Below, piece by piece: positions 22,674 through 34,258 of a stretch of DNA of 64,000 nucleotides. Where the stretch lies: assembly GCA_034509735.1 (NCBI GenBank), contig JACGWO010000005.1, positions 28,109,479 through 28,173,478 on the forward strand. Direction: 5' to 3'. The position numbers and the translations under genes are program-made. Origin of the DNA: Sesamum alatum (lineage: Eukaryota > Streptophyta > Magnoliopsida > Lamiales > Pedaliaceae). Every line of letters begins with the position of its first letter. The stretch's first letter is position 1. The notes beneath the pieces were generated by a model. That model was not told the DNA's origin. It worked only from the letters and a program-made list of their open reading frames with translations, and ran no database searches.

Positions 22674-23039
22674 TGATAAATTACATAATGGAGGTGCTTG
22701 TGCATGGATGAAGGCAGGAGAGCTTTGAAATTGCTAAGGCAGTGTGAAGTCGCATTTGAGCTTATTGGCACCATACTACACGAATGCGACTTTATTAGTT
22801 GTATAGTTAAGCAGTTATTTAATGCTAACAGATTAGTGGTTAGGTTAGTTATTTAGTAGTTAATCAGTTTAGCTAACACTCTTTATTTTGTCTATAAATA
22901 GGGTTTACTTGTACAGTGTTCACATCTTCTTCATCTATCTCACGAATTCTAGTTGTTCTTGTACACTTACTCTCCAGAAATTCCAGTAAATATTTTATGC
23001 TCCATGGAAGTCGTGAGCTTGTTTACTGTTTTTTCAGCA
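22674..23039 (+). repeat. Copia right LTR
   Basis: From TGATAAATTAC to TTTTCAGCA, followed by the duplication ATTTT. It is near-identical to the left LTR, with a TATA box at 22893-22901. Confidence 0.95.
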
Positions 23040-23053
23040 ATTTTCTTGTAGTG

Positions 23054-23650
23054 TCACACAATAACACATTTGGTGAGAGATATATTTTTTTTTTTAAAAA
23101 AAAATATTAAATGGTTTTGGTTATTTTCATTATTTAATTTTCACTCTTAATTCAAAAAAATAATAATGTGCTCGCAACTCGATTGGTGTTCCGTGTGCGA
23201 GGTATTATTCGTTTTGACGTGAGTTTTTGTACTGAAAAGCCATATATTCCTTATCTGCAACTGATATGAGACGCATACAAATATTACTAGTCCTTCAGAT
23301 AAGAAGCTTGAGACGGACACATGTCCTCATTTCTATATACGCTGCCAAATATGATGTGAGTACAACATGTATCAAGGGAGGAAAAGATAATAACCAAGAC
23401 GGTTCGATATGGTGAATCTTTCTCCCTTTCATTCGTCATTTAATGCCTCTAATGTGCATGGTAAACACGTTAAATGGCGACCAATTATTGATCAGGAATT
23501 CATTTAAGAAATTTCTCTTTTTTGTTCAACTAACATTTAAATCCTGCATCAGTTAAGATTTTTATTCTGTTCACAAACCCTAAGTTTTACGCACTATTTG
23601 CTAATTTTGTGACATAATTCATGAAAGAAGCCTGCTATTACTAGCAGGCT
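23054..23650. other. Intergenic, no gene seen
   Basis: AT-rich sequence with no recognisable gene. A short hairpin (agcctgct-attac-tagcaggct, about 23629-23650) lies just before the SINE. Confidence 0.45.
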
Positions 23651-23914
23651 CCGTGAGGCATAGTTTAGTTGGTGAAGCTGAGGCCTCATGATTTTAAATG
23701 TCATTGGTTCAAACCCCTACATGGGTTGATGTTGTTTCTATTATGTAGTATGTATGATTTGCTGCTATAATAGCTAAGTGTTAGTTTATGTGATATTATT
23801 GATATGATTATTTGTAATTATGTCTGTTCGATATTGATAGCAGATAGGACTAAATGTAATCACTTTACTTTCGATTAATAAAATTCATCGCTTCCGATTA
23901 AAAAAAAAAAAAAA
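23651..23914 (+). mobile_element. tRNA-derived SINE with poly(A) tail
   Basis: A pol III A box (TAGTTTAGTTGG, 23661-23672) and B box (GGTTCAAACCC, 23706-23716) are correctly ordered and spaced, followed by an unrelated body and a run of A at 23900-23914. It lacks the tRNA cloverleaf and acceptor stem, so it is a SINE rather than a tRNA gene. I could not define the target duplication. Confidence 0.7.
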
Positions 23915-24191
23915 CTAAAAATTGAGTTAATCCTGTTCCACGTATGATTAAAAGTGCAATTAATTATTTCTTAACAGCTCATTCAATATTATACAAAATA
24001 ATTATTATAAAAAAAAAAAGAACTAACTCCAGCTAATGTAATTTGAAGTAGTAACATCAGAATTTCATAAAATGTGTAAGGACTTGGAACAAACATAGGA
24101 CAGATTTGAAGGGTCATAACTAGAAAACTTATTGGGTCGTATTAAAATTACAATTAATTAAGGCTTCTTTAGGAATTATAAAGAACTCTTC

Positions 24192-24551
24192 AGGCAAACA
24201 CTTTTAGTTCCATAAGAGAAGGGATTCAATGCATTTAATCCTCTATTTTACGGGATTTTCAAAATGATCCCAAAATTGCGAAAACTCGACACATTTAGTC
24301 CTATGCTTTATGGGATTTTTAAAATGATCTCAAAATTAAAAAATTGACGCATTTACTCCTCTGATTTGCGGGATTTATAGGACTAAATGTGTCAAGTTTC
24401 CCTAATTTTTGGACCAATTTGAAAATCCCATAAATATAAGACTAAATATATCAAATTTTCTCAATTTTAAAATAATTTTAAAAATCCAATAAAGTAGAGA
24501 ACTCAAAGTGTTGAATCCCATATTTTATGGGACTAAAAGTATAAGTTCACC
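24192..24551. mobile_element. MULE-type MITE
   Basis: A perfect 9 bp duplication GAACTCTTC flanks it (24183-24191, 24552-24560). The ends contain the inverted words acttttagttcc and ggactaaaagt, and the interior repeats gggatttt and catttagtcc in both orientations. Related copies lie at 38699-39052 and 46004-46422. Noncoding. Confidence 0.78.
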
Positions 24552-24850
24552 GAACTCTTCCACTAGCTAACAATATCAACAATATCATGTGCTGATTTTT
24601 TAATTTCATCTTGCATGAAGACTTTTTACTTTTAATGCGATCAATACTCTTTTTATAATATATTGTATGTGTGTGTAACAAAAAATAGTAGTAAAAAATC
24701 TTATCCAACACTAACATAAAGTGTGGATCAATACATATAATTAAGGCTTTACAAAATGTTTTTTTTTTCCCTAAGATCAGCTGCATGTCTTTTGAAAAAA
24801 GAAAGTTAATAATTATATATTAAAGAATGCAATATTTAAAATAAATATTA

Positions 24851-25130
24851 GCGATAATTATATTTACACCCCTAACCTATGGTTATTTACACAAACCACC
24901 CATACCTTCTTGTATATTGAACATACACCCACAAAAAACATCAACATCATTTACACAAACATCCCTATTTTTTGAAAAATCACGCATACACCCCCCACAG
25001 ATGTCAATATTATTACACAAATTACCGTTGTTTGTTGATTATCATGGGTGGTTCTATAATTATGTAAAAGATATGAGTGATTTGTGTACATAAACGGATC
25101 ATAAAATAGGGGTGTAAATATGATTATTCA
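24851..25130. mobile_element. MULE-type MITE
   Basis: The ends ATAATTATATTTACACCCCT and AGGGGTGTAAATATGATTAT are inverted repeats. The 9 bp duplication TAAATATTA is perfect (24842-24850, 25131-25139). It belongs to the same family as 15965-16247. Noncoding. Confidence 0.78.
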
Positions 25131-25315
25131 TAAATATTAATGATGAGCACTTTTTTAATCTTGATCAAGGGGAAAAAGAAGTAAAGGGATAAAATAAAAT
25201 TGCAGAAAAAGAATCAAGTAAGAGTTTGCTTGACCTGAAAATTCAATGAAACAAGGAATCTGATCTACATTGTTTTTGTAGAGATTTTGAATTAATTGAA
25301 TAAAGTATTTTCTTC

Positions 25316-25515
25316 GCCAATAAGGCCTAGCTTAGTTGGCGAATTAAGATCGAATAATTAATAGGTCAAGTCCGAGTCCCATCAATATTTGGGTATTGAT
25401 CTACTTTAATAGTAATTGTTTATTTATTTTAATATAATAGTTATTAATTATATATATATATGACATTAGTAATTAGATTGATTGTGGATGATTAAAATTC
25501 ATAATGTAATTGTAA
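25316..25515 (+). mobile_element. tRNA-derived SINE, second copy
   Basis: TAGCTTAGTTGG at 25328-25339 is a perfect pol III A box, and a weaker B box (AGTCCGAGTCC) lies at 25369-25379. It shares the wording around the A box with the SINE at 23651. It lacks a clear poly(A) tail and the boundaries are approximate. Confidence 0.5.
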
Positions 25516-25742
25516 ATCGATTCACTAAAACAAAAGGTACTTTGGTGGAAGTCAATGAAAAATATTTGAGATTAATTTGAAAGCAAGATATATCGTTTAG
25601 CCCCTTGCAGTCTTACTCAAGTCAATAAATCTAAAAGGGCGTCTTGATTGTATAAAATAAGTCTTGGGATGGTAATAACTACACATCTTAAATAATTAAA
25701 GAAAAAAAGTTGCAGTATTTGATAAAAAAAAAATTAAAATAA

Positions 25743-26543
25743 GGGTTAAATACAGTTACCATCCCTAAAATATTCATCCTACATCAATTATCCCCTAAAG
25801 TATTAAAACCTTCAAAAAAAAACCCTGGCCTTCTAACTCCTTTCATTTTTAAGTTCAAAATGTCCATTTTGCCCATACAAAAAATTTCTTTTTGAAAAAA
25901 AAATGAAAGGAATTTTTAAAATACCAAAACCACTCTTTTTTAAACTTTGTCTAATTCTAGTTTCACTTGTTCATCGAACTCTTTATATTTTCGTAAATCC
26001 TAAAGTACTTGGAGCTCATTTTATTTTAGCTTCCCTTGTTTGTCAAATCAATTAAAAATAAATTTATACATGCATATATATATATATATTTATGTATTTA
26101 CTTAAACAAATATATAATTAATAAAACTGAAAGAGCTGATCATGAACTAATAAGAAAATATACAATTAATATATATTTATATATATGGTAATTATATAAA
26201 TGTGGAAATTATATGAATGTATAAATTTATTTTTAACTTGGTTTGACAAATAAGTGAAATTAAAATAAAACGAGTTTCAAATACTTTAGAATTATAAAAA
26301 TAAAAAGAGCTCGAAGAACAAGTGAAAATAAAATTAGATAAAACTTGAAAAATGAGTAGTTTTGGTATTTTAAAAATCACTTTATTTTTTTATCATAAAT
26401 CAATTTTTAGTAAGGGTAAATGGACTTTTTGAACTTCAAAATTAAAGGTGTTAGAAGGTCAGAGATTTTTTTGAAGGTTTTAATACTTTAGGGGATAATT
26501 AATGTAGAATAAATACTTTAGGAGCGATAACTGTATTTAACCC
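25743..26543. mobile_element. MULE-type element with about 75 bp terminal inverted repeats
   Basis: The left end AGGGTTAAATACAGTTA and the inverse of the right end continue as matching inverted repeats through the words catcaattatcccctaaag. The flanks TTAAAATAA (25734-25742) and TAAAAATAA (26544-26552) match at 8 of 9 bases. The interior is AT-rich, partly foldback and noncoding. Confidence 0.75.
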
Positions 26544-26654
26544 TAAAAATAATACTATATCTTTTGGAGGATTAGTTGTTATGTTTTTAAACAGTTCCAA
26601 TGTAAACATATGGAAAACCATCTCCATTTTGAGGACAAAGCTATTACTAAATTT

Positions 26655-26930
26655 GGGGGCATAATGCAATTTACCCGTATGTGATATAAAAAATGTGTAA
26701 AACCTCCCTTAGAAAAAATAATTAATAAATTATCTCCCTGTGTTTCGAGAAATAAAGCAAATTACCCCCTAACAAGGGAAAACACAAGGGGGTAAGTTGC
26801 TTCATTTTAAGATCACATAGGGTAATTTGCTAATTATTTCTCAAAACACAGGGAAGTAATTTGCTAATTATTTTTTATAGAGGAGTTTTTGCTCATTTCT
26901 TATATTATATGGGTAAATTGTATTTATCCC
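26655..26930. mobile_element. MULE-type MITE, relative of 13654-13910
   Basis: The inverted ends share the TGCAATTTACCC words of the copy at 13654-13910, and the element folds back around aagggg. CTAAATTT occurs at both edges (26647-26654, 26931-26938). Noncoding. Confidence 0.72.
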
Positions 26931-27327
26931 CTAAATTTAAGACAAAATTATTAGGATTCAAACAAAACAAATAAATACATTGGTCCAATCAAACACATGT
27001 TTTGCCTGCAGGTCTCAAACTGCATGCTTATATACATTGAAGAACCTGTACAGAAATAGTAAACTGTCTTCAGAAGACTTATGCATCATTAAATTGGATG
27101 GAAATTGAGAGTACCAATGAGCTGATTTTGGAGTATACATCTCTTTGAAATGGACATTATTTCTGGGTAAAAATCTAATTTAACCTTACTTATCATGTCA
27201 GAGTAAACTGTACAGATACCCTCTTATTTAAGGGTAAATTACGCCCGCACCTTCTAAAGTTAGACCTAATTAATCATACAAACATCCTCCGCCCTTTGCA
27301 CAATTATAAGTGCACCCTCAGAGGTGT

Positions 27328-28115
27328 CACTACATACAAAACAAAGAAAAGGTTAACAACAAAAAAGTCAAATAATAATTTTAATATTGTTGTTAATTAT
27401 ATATATTTAGTGACAAGAATTTTTATTTTATCACAATAATAAAATTTATAGTTTTTATAGTAATTATTAGGGATAATTACACCACTCTTCCATGAGGTTT
27501 GGTGTAATTACACATATATTCTCAGTGGTTTGAAGAATTATATCTAGTACCCCTAAAATTTGTTTTCGTCTAACAAATAGATTATATAAGGGTAGTTTGG
27601 TAATTTTTTTTTTTTTACCTACAATAAGTCAGTAATAATCAATTGGAGGTAAATATGGATTTCATTCACTTTTTCTGCTAACTCGGTGAACTTTGACTAA
27701 CGGAAGAATCTATTTGTTACACGCAAACAAACCTCAAGGGTACTATATGTAATTTTTCAACCACAAGAGGTTTACATGTAATCACACCAAACCTCGGGGA
27801 AGGTCGGTGTAATTATCCCTAATTATTATTTTATAAAAAATTGTTCTTAGCAAAAACTAATAACATAAAGTTGTGCATAAACTAGTCACTAAAGACAATT
27901 AGTGACGCATATATACTGACAACTTAGTGACAATAAATAATTGTTGTCACTATAGATGTTTCACTAATTATTTTTGGTGATAACTTTATGCACAATTCTT
28001 GTCACTAATAATAATATGATGGCAAGATCAAAATTATTGTCACTTCATATATATTTTTAATGGCAATATAAAAATTATCACTTTATATTTTATCATTAAT
28101 ATTATTTTTTTAGTG
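27328..28115. mobile_element. CACTA-like element with repeated TAGTGAC motifs
   Basis: It begins CACTACATACAAAAC and ends TTTTTTTAGTG. Inside, the words ttagtgaca and tgtcacta recur many times in both orientations, like CACTA subterminal repeats. A MULE-type MITE is nested at 27470-27819. No 3 bp duplication is evident, so the boundaries are tentative. Confidence 0.5.
27470..27819. mobile_element. MULE-type MITE
   Basis: The ends GGGATAATTACACC and GGTGTAATTATCCC are perfect inverted repeats. The 9 bp duplication TAATTATTA is perfect (27461-27469, 27820-27828). A longer relative lies at 39115-39644. Confidence 0.82.
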
Positions 28116-28119
28116 GATG

Positions 28120-29105
28120 TCGATATAATTTTCCTCGAGGGTCCTTATGTAAGTTGTTTTACTTGAGGAGGTGCCAACATAAATTGCAATTACTAACTTC
28201 AAAGGGTGTACTTAATTATAATATAAATGTATTTATATTAGTATCAAAATATGAAAAAAAAATTATACTAAATTTTATTTTCAAATTGAGATATCTGTAT
28301 CCCACCAAAAAAAATTGAGATATCTATATGAATATAAATGTTAAGAAATTGTATAATTATAATATATAAATTAATTTAAATATATATTTTTAAAAATTAT
28401 AATTAAAAAATATTATAGACAAAATGGTTAATTAAGTATCTAATAATTATTATAATTATTTGAAATTAGTTTTAATTAATTAAAATATATATTTAATAAA
28501 TATAATTAAATTACCTAAAAATAATTTTAAAAATAATGGGGGCGACAACAATGCACATAGGGCGACGGAGATATCGTCGCCTCCAAACAGAAGGGCGACG
28601 GAGACGTCCTTCTCTCTCATGTGCAAAGACAACCCCCCACCCCACCCCACCCCTCCCCAAGGTCTCGTGCTTAGATTCCCAATCGACATACTTGTAAGAG
28701 AGTTTGAGTAAAAAATAATAGTGAGAATTGCATGCCTAAGTCACGAGGGCAGCATCATGTGCAAACACAAATCCAAATCATATTCTCAATTTCGCCTGCT
28801 GTCACGCGACATCACGTGATCCCACCATTTATTCATAATTAAGTTAAAAAATAAAGGAGTAATATTTATGTACTTTATCTAATTCTTAATGGCCTATTAT
28901 TTGTCCTCCAAAAGTCAAAATGGCCATCCCATTTAATTTCCTGAGAAACTATAAATAATTATATATATATCATGATCCCTGTAAATATTTAATTTATCAT
29001 CATGTAACTATTAGATGATAAATAATAATAAATTATAAATTATCACTAACTTATGAAAGTAAGATAAATATCAAACGTCATATGAGATTAGAACGTGATC
29101 TAATA
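28120..29105. other. AT-rich intergenic with small GC-rich patch
   Basis: There is no gene. A patch at 28539-28665 has repeated GGCGAC words, including the inverted pair GGCGACG (28561-28567) and CGTCGCC (28575-28581), and a C-rich run near 28630-28655. The patch gives a small minus-strand open frame (28480-28689) without recognisable motifs. Confidence 0.5.
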
Positions 29106-29838
29106 ATTGGTACACGGGAATGGAGTAAAAATAGGAATGAAATGATTTTAATATGTCATTCCTATATTTATTCTACAAAAGAAATGAAAAAGAGAATTGA
29201 ATCAAAACTTTCTAAATTACTCATTTATATGTTTTCTAAATAATGAAGTTTAAAAATTAAAATAAAAACCAACTCACCAATATCTCATTAACAATATAAG
29301 AAATATTATTTTGAAATATTAAATTGATTATAAGTTTATAATATATATTATTGGACGTTTTCATATATTTAAATTCTTTTGATAAATACTTATTATTTGG
29401 TAAATGCTCATACTTATAGTAATATTTAGTAAAATGCGTATAAAGATGTTAATAATTTTACATTATATTTAATAAAATATTTAAGAATTTATTTTTTTAT
29501 ATTATATATTTTATATTTTGGTAGCACATATTTAAATACTTTACACTGATATTTATTTTATTTAATGTATTCAAAATAATATATAATTTTGTGATTATAA
29601 ATCTCGCAACTATAATTTTATTTAAAGTTATTTAGCAATATATAAAAAAAAAAATCTATTCACAATCTATTGGAAATAGCAAAAATCATGGGTAAGTGGG
29701 GAAATTCCTAATCCCATACTTATGGGAATGGGCATTCCCAAAGGAATGGTTATTTCTATTCCTAAGTTATACCAAACATGTGTTTGGAATAAGATTAAAA
29801 ATGTTCATTCCATTCCTAACTCATTCCCTCGTACCAAT
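29106..29838. mobile_element. Terminal-inverted-repeat element, family unclear
   Basis: ATTGGTAC at 29106-29113 pairs with GTACCAAT at 29831-29838. The similarity extends inward imperfectly through gggaatgg and attccctc, and further in through ttcctat/ataggaa words. No transposase or clear duplication was found. It may be hAT- or Harbinger-like. Confidence 0.55.
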
Positions 29839-29936
29839 CATACTCTAAGAGTCATAAAAATTTAGTCGTAATCACTAGGTCCGTTGTAATGTCATTGATA
29901 ATATTTCTATTGGCTATCCACTGGAAAATTTGAAAA

Positions 29937-30253
29937 CACTAGTAAAAAAATTACTATTGACTACAATATTAGTGGCTATGGCTAAAAATCACCGCAATTA
30001 ACTTTTATTAACCACGATTAAATAAAATTGATGCAAAAAACTAATTTTTTCACCATAATTTTTTTTTTGACACAGCTAAGAGACATGTTAAAAATATTTA
30101 CCATGAATTTTAACCATGGCAAATGTGTTAGCCACCCTCGCAAAAATCAGAATTAACAACTATTGCATGGTTGTGATCAATGACTATTTGTCACGACTAT
30201 TTATTATTAATCATATTAATTGGTCATGGTTAAATATTATATTTGTTGTAGTA
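29937..30253. mobile_element. CACTA-like MITE
   Basis: It starts CACTAGTAAAAAAA and ends TTGTTGTAGTA, with AAA on both sides (uninformative in AT-rich DNA). The interior carries the ggttaa and accatgg words shared with 30452-30710, 31886-32660 and 40564-41369. Confidence 0.45.
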
Positions 30254-30451
30254 AAAGTAACAATTAACTACACCAACATATTATAATAATAATAACAAAT
30301 TCAATAAAATCATGAAAATAATTCATTACTTGAGACAGTCAGATTAGGGGTTAATTCTATAAATTGAGATTCAATTTTCTATTTCAAATTTTATTATATC
30401 TTTTATGTTATTTATTAAATAGACATCATGTGTACAAATGTCATGTCATTT

Positions 30452-30710
30452 CACTAAAAGAAATATAATTTTCACTACAGTTAATTATTATGGTTAAAAG
30501 AAAAAAAAATATAGTGAATACAAATTAACCACGGTTCCACAATAGTCATTAGCCGTTGTTTTTACATGTGAGGTCGAAATATTAGCCATACCTAAAATTA
30601 TGACAAATATTTTGACCATAACTAAAAACCATGGCAAAAATTCATTAACCATAATCATTGTTTAATCATTGTTAATAATATTGATTTTTGTGGTCATTTA
30701 TAGTATAGTG
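30452..30710. mobile_element. CACTA-like MITE
   Basis: It starts CACTAAAAGAAA and ends TATAGTATAGTG. The interior includes a block (accacggttccacaatagtc) also recognisable at 41111 and in altered form near 32515. No target duplication is visible. Confidence 0.45.
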
Positions 30711-31885
30711 AAAAATTAATTATTTTATAGCGTTCTATGGAAAAAATTTATTTAAATTAATGACATGTAAGAAGTTGCCATAAAATTTCCAGCAGCATAT
30801 CTCCTTTCGTATAAATTAGGTATTAGAAAATGAATTAATGTTAAAATTGTACTAATGAGTTCAAACCAATTAATTTATCTAACTCAATATATCTGACAAT
30901 AATAAAGATTTGAAATTTTAATTGTGGTGTGAGATTAATAGAAGATTAGTAAAGCGTTGCTGCCACAGATCAAGATTTGGAGTTTATACTGAGAGAGATA
31001 TATAATGCATCCACTGCCATAATTAATTTTTACAGACTTGATTTTTAGATCTAGATCCAATCTCATTTTGTACTTTCACCTATTATTCCTCTTGTCATTT
31101 TTGGGTATTATTATAAAGTACATAGTAATAAATAAATAAAATAAATAGCTATTTGTAGTCAAGTATTGTTAGAAATGGAATAATTTTGAATTTATTTATC
31201 TTTTTAGTATTTGTTTTTGAATTTGATGTTCATGGGGTAATTTAGGAGAATTTAAGGCTTAATGAATAATGAGATAAGGGTATTTTTATCAATAATATTT
31301 GACTTTTGAGGGTATTCGATTGAATGTTTCAAAATTTTTGAGGTATTTAATATCATTATATTTTAGATGAGCGGGTTATAAATATTTAACTCTAGAACAA
31401 TCAATTATGATGCACTTACTCTATCAAAAAAAAAAAGGTAAATGATTTTGTTTTTCTTGATGAGTTTAGTTCAGAACATCTCGCATTTGATTCTTTTTAG
31501 GTAAATTTACACATGTTTTGATAATTTTGATCCTAACGAACTATAGTGAAAATGCTATTTATTCCAATGTGAAAAGAGACCAGAAATTGTCAACAGAAAA
31601 TTAGATTTGCCAAAAAATGATCAAATGTGATATGTTCAAGATAAAATTTATTAATAAATAAATTTGTAAATGAAATAAGTAATATGACTTACTAATAATC
31701 TATAATTACAAGACTAAAAATATAATTTTGCCAAGAAAATATTATGTCTTATTTAAGAACCTTTTGTTCTAGAATTCATTGTTTTTTTCTTTTTTGTTCA
31801 TAATGATGTTTTAATGATAATAATATTAAAAAATCAAAATTGACAAAGAAGGGGAATAATTAAAAATTCAGTTATATATGTTGTT
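30711..31885. other. Intergenic, nothing recognised
   Basis: AT-rich sequence. I see no gene, RNA or defined repeat. Confidence 0.5.
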
Positions 31886-32660
31886 CACTAAAAAAAAAAA
31901 AAAAAAGGATTTCATGTACGGTATTATCCATCTCTAAAACCAAAATTACGTCGCTAAAAAAATGACTTTTCATTATGGTTAGTTAACATAATGTAAAGTA
32001 AATATTGTCACGGATACTAATTAATCAAGATGGCGTAACGAGTTACTATTATTTTTTTATTTTTTGTATTATATATATATTTATATAAAATATATTTGTA
32101 CATATATAAAAATATGTACAATTTTTTATACTTATATATAATACATAAACTTAATAGTCTTATAAATTAAAATAATGATATAAATAGTTTATAAATATTT
32201 TGATAGTTTTATAAGTAGCACATATTTTAATATTTTTAATATTTCAATGCTAAAACATACACATATAAATTTATAAAAAAATATATAATTTTTTAATATA
32301 TTATTGTCTCAGATTTATAAAGTTATGGTAGTATTAATTTTAAGAAAGTTATGTTTTTAATATTTTAAAAATACTAATCGGGTCTACCGGGTCCAACCCG
32401 GCGGGTCCCGGGTTCGTGGCGGGTTCGGGTATGAGTTCGGGCTTTTCTTGGCTAGGCGGATCACGGATTTTTGGCAATTCCGTACCAGACTCACCTCGTT
32501 GTCATCCCCAACAATGACTATTATCCGTTGTTTCTGGGCCAAATATTTGTTACAATTAAAAATTATGGTAAATATTTTGACAAAGGACAACCATAGCAAA
32601 TATTAATAATCGTAGTCAAAATTTAAATTTTTGCATCGATTTTTTTTTCTTATAGTAGTG
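31886..32660. mobile_element. CACTA-like element carrying a hAT-like fragment
   Basis: It starts CACTAAAAAAAA and ends TTATAGTAGTG. The outer parts share the ggttag/ccgttgtt words of the neighbouring CACTA-like MITEs. Bases about 32378-32510 are GC-rich (cgggtc, gggtcccgggttc) and end gttgtcatcccca, resembling the subterminal part and TIR of the hAT-like element at 13412-14200. Boundaries are approximate. Confidence 0.45.
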
Positions 32661-32982
32661 AATAGTATCAATTTATTATGAATTTTAGATCGTAGTTGTT
32701 TATAATGTAAGAAATAATTGTTTTTTTAATGTTTCTCCAAAATATATAGTGAAAAAAAAATAATCTAGCAACGTACTTGTAGCTGAAGGCTCATATTATT
32801 TAAACAAAATTTATATCATACTTCTGACTATGATTCTAAATTTCTCTATATCAACAAATCACAAATCATGATTAATCCAGTTAATGATAAACCTCATTAA
32901 AAATAGTAATTCCTGAAAAACCTTTTGAATTAAAATAAAACGAGCATTATATTATATACGTATACATATATATTAAATAAAA

Positions 32983-33239
32983 GGATAAATTATATTGACA
33001 CCCTCTAAGGTTAGGCCCAATTACACAAACACCTCTTATTTTTTGCGAAATTACAGCTACACCCCCTGAAGGTGTTAGTGTAATATTTTTCAGGGGTATT
33101 AGTGTAAGTTTTCCCTTTGAATAGGAAGTGCAGTTGTGATATATTTACAACCTCAGGGGATGTAGCTGTAATTTTAACAAAAATAGGGATGGTTTGTGTA
33201 TTTTGATCTAACCTCAAGAAATGTCACTATAATTTACAT
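32983..33239. mobile_element. MULE-type MITE
   Basis: The ends GGATAAATTATATTGACA and TGTCACTATAATTTACA are inverted repeats. The flanks TAAATAAAA (32974-32982) and TGAATAAAA (33240-33248) match at 8 of 9 bases. Noncoding. Confidence 0.7.
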
Positions 33240-33248
33240 TGAATAAAA

Positions 33249-34061
33249 TTAAAAAAATATATAATAAGGTTTTGATGTAGAATAAGTGACTGAAGCAAGT
33301 TGGGAGCGTTGGATAAGTATAGGTCGAAGGCATAGCGCTTTGGCCGCATGTTTTGACAATGAAAAAAATGCTATAATTTTTAACTCTGTTGATGTTACGG
33401 GGCAATTTACTATTGTTTTTTTATCGCCTTCCAAAAGAGAATCCAAATTTTCACCACTATTGTCATGAGGAGTCACTGTTCGTTGCGAAATTCTATTGTT
33501 TCGACCATTGTCTGGGCGATTACTTAGATTAATCTATTTTGCGATCAACTTTGATTATTTTTTCTATTTTCTGTAATTATTATTTAGGCCTGAAATTTTC
33601 AGATTATTGGCAGCGTAGGAGGGTATATTTGGACGGAATTTCATGGAATTCTGAGACAATCTAAATATTTAAATTAGGATTATGATTCTTTCTTTTAAAT
33701 AGCTGATAACTCTGTTAAAAGATTCATTCAATAATAATATTATGTTACTTTCAGTTTCAAAATTTCAAGAATATTGAGGACGTTATCTTGTTATTTTTTA
33801 CTTTCAATGGATCCCATTCCACCAAATTTGAAGCAAAAATTTCAAAGTTAGAAAATAGAAACAGGTATAGGTGTAAATAAAGATACAATGGCGCCTTATC
33901 AAACCTACATATATTTAATTTAGAATTAAATAAGACACTAATTGGGTGAAAAAGATGAGACTGCCAAAATATATATATATATATATCAAGAACTGTAAAT
34001 TGTTCTGCTCCAAGAGAAAAATGAAAAGTGTGAAAGCTTACAGCCTCTAAAGTTACACTCA
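33249..34061. other. Upstream region of receptor kinase gene
   Basis: AT-rich, with a TA microsatellite near 33970-33986. Short open frames occur but none has recognisable motifs. It probably contains the promoter of the receptor kinase gene downstream. Confidence 0.4.
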
Positions 34062-34069
34062 TATATAAA
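34062..34069 (+). promoter_or_regulatory. Candidate TATA box of receptor kinase gene
   Basis: TATATAAA lies about 430 bases before the ATG at 34501. If used, transcription would start near 34095 and the leader would be about 400 nt, including the CT repeat and several small upstream reading frames. Other AT-rich sites could serve instead. Confidence 0.35.
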
Positions 34070-34221
34070 GTGATGAAAGCCTCCATACTTAGAAAAAATA
34101 ATAATAATAAAAGATTTGAAGTGCAGAGTCACCAGGAGCAACTGTGCCTTCTCCATCCACCTTTTCTCCTTTCATTTTCTTGAAGAAAGAGACCCCTTCT
34201 CCACCACCACCATTAACAACA

Positions 34222-34224
<3 letters not shown>

Positions 34225-34257
<33 letters not shown>
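34225..34257 (+). repeat. CT microsatellite in 5' leader
   Basis: A run of about 16 CT units upstream of the receptor kinase start. CT/GA repeats are common in plant leaders and core promoters. Confidence 0.85.

Positions 34258-34258
<1 letters not shown>

Larger units (their letters stand above)
17955..23039 (+). mobile_element. Young Ty1/Copia element, complete but inactivated
   Basis: The full structure is present: LTRs of 365 and 366 bp, primer-binding site, one gag-pol frame, polypurine tract and a perfect 5 bp duplication ATTTT (17950-17954, 23040-23044). By eye the LTRs differ at two bases and one single-base indel, so insertion was recent, probably a few hundred thousand years ago under usual plant rates. 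The coding region nonetheless carries seven stops, two frameshifts and a damaged protease site. Confidence 0.95.
17631..23053. mobile_element. Small CACTA element interrupted by Copia
   Basis: CACTACAAGAA at 17631 and its inverted copy TTCTTGTAGTG ending at 23053 are classic CACTA (En/Spm) termini. Without the Copia element at 17955-23039 the element is about 340 bases, non-autonomous, with subterminal words such as attgctaatt and agcaataaaa. The 3 bp flanks are ACA and TCA, so the expected duplication is imperfect. Confidence 0.72.

Noticed and set aside
23651..23720. Possible tRNA gene from A and B boxes
   Set aside because: No cloverleaf, no acceptor stem pairing, and an extended body with poly(A) tail; a SINE fits better.
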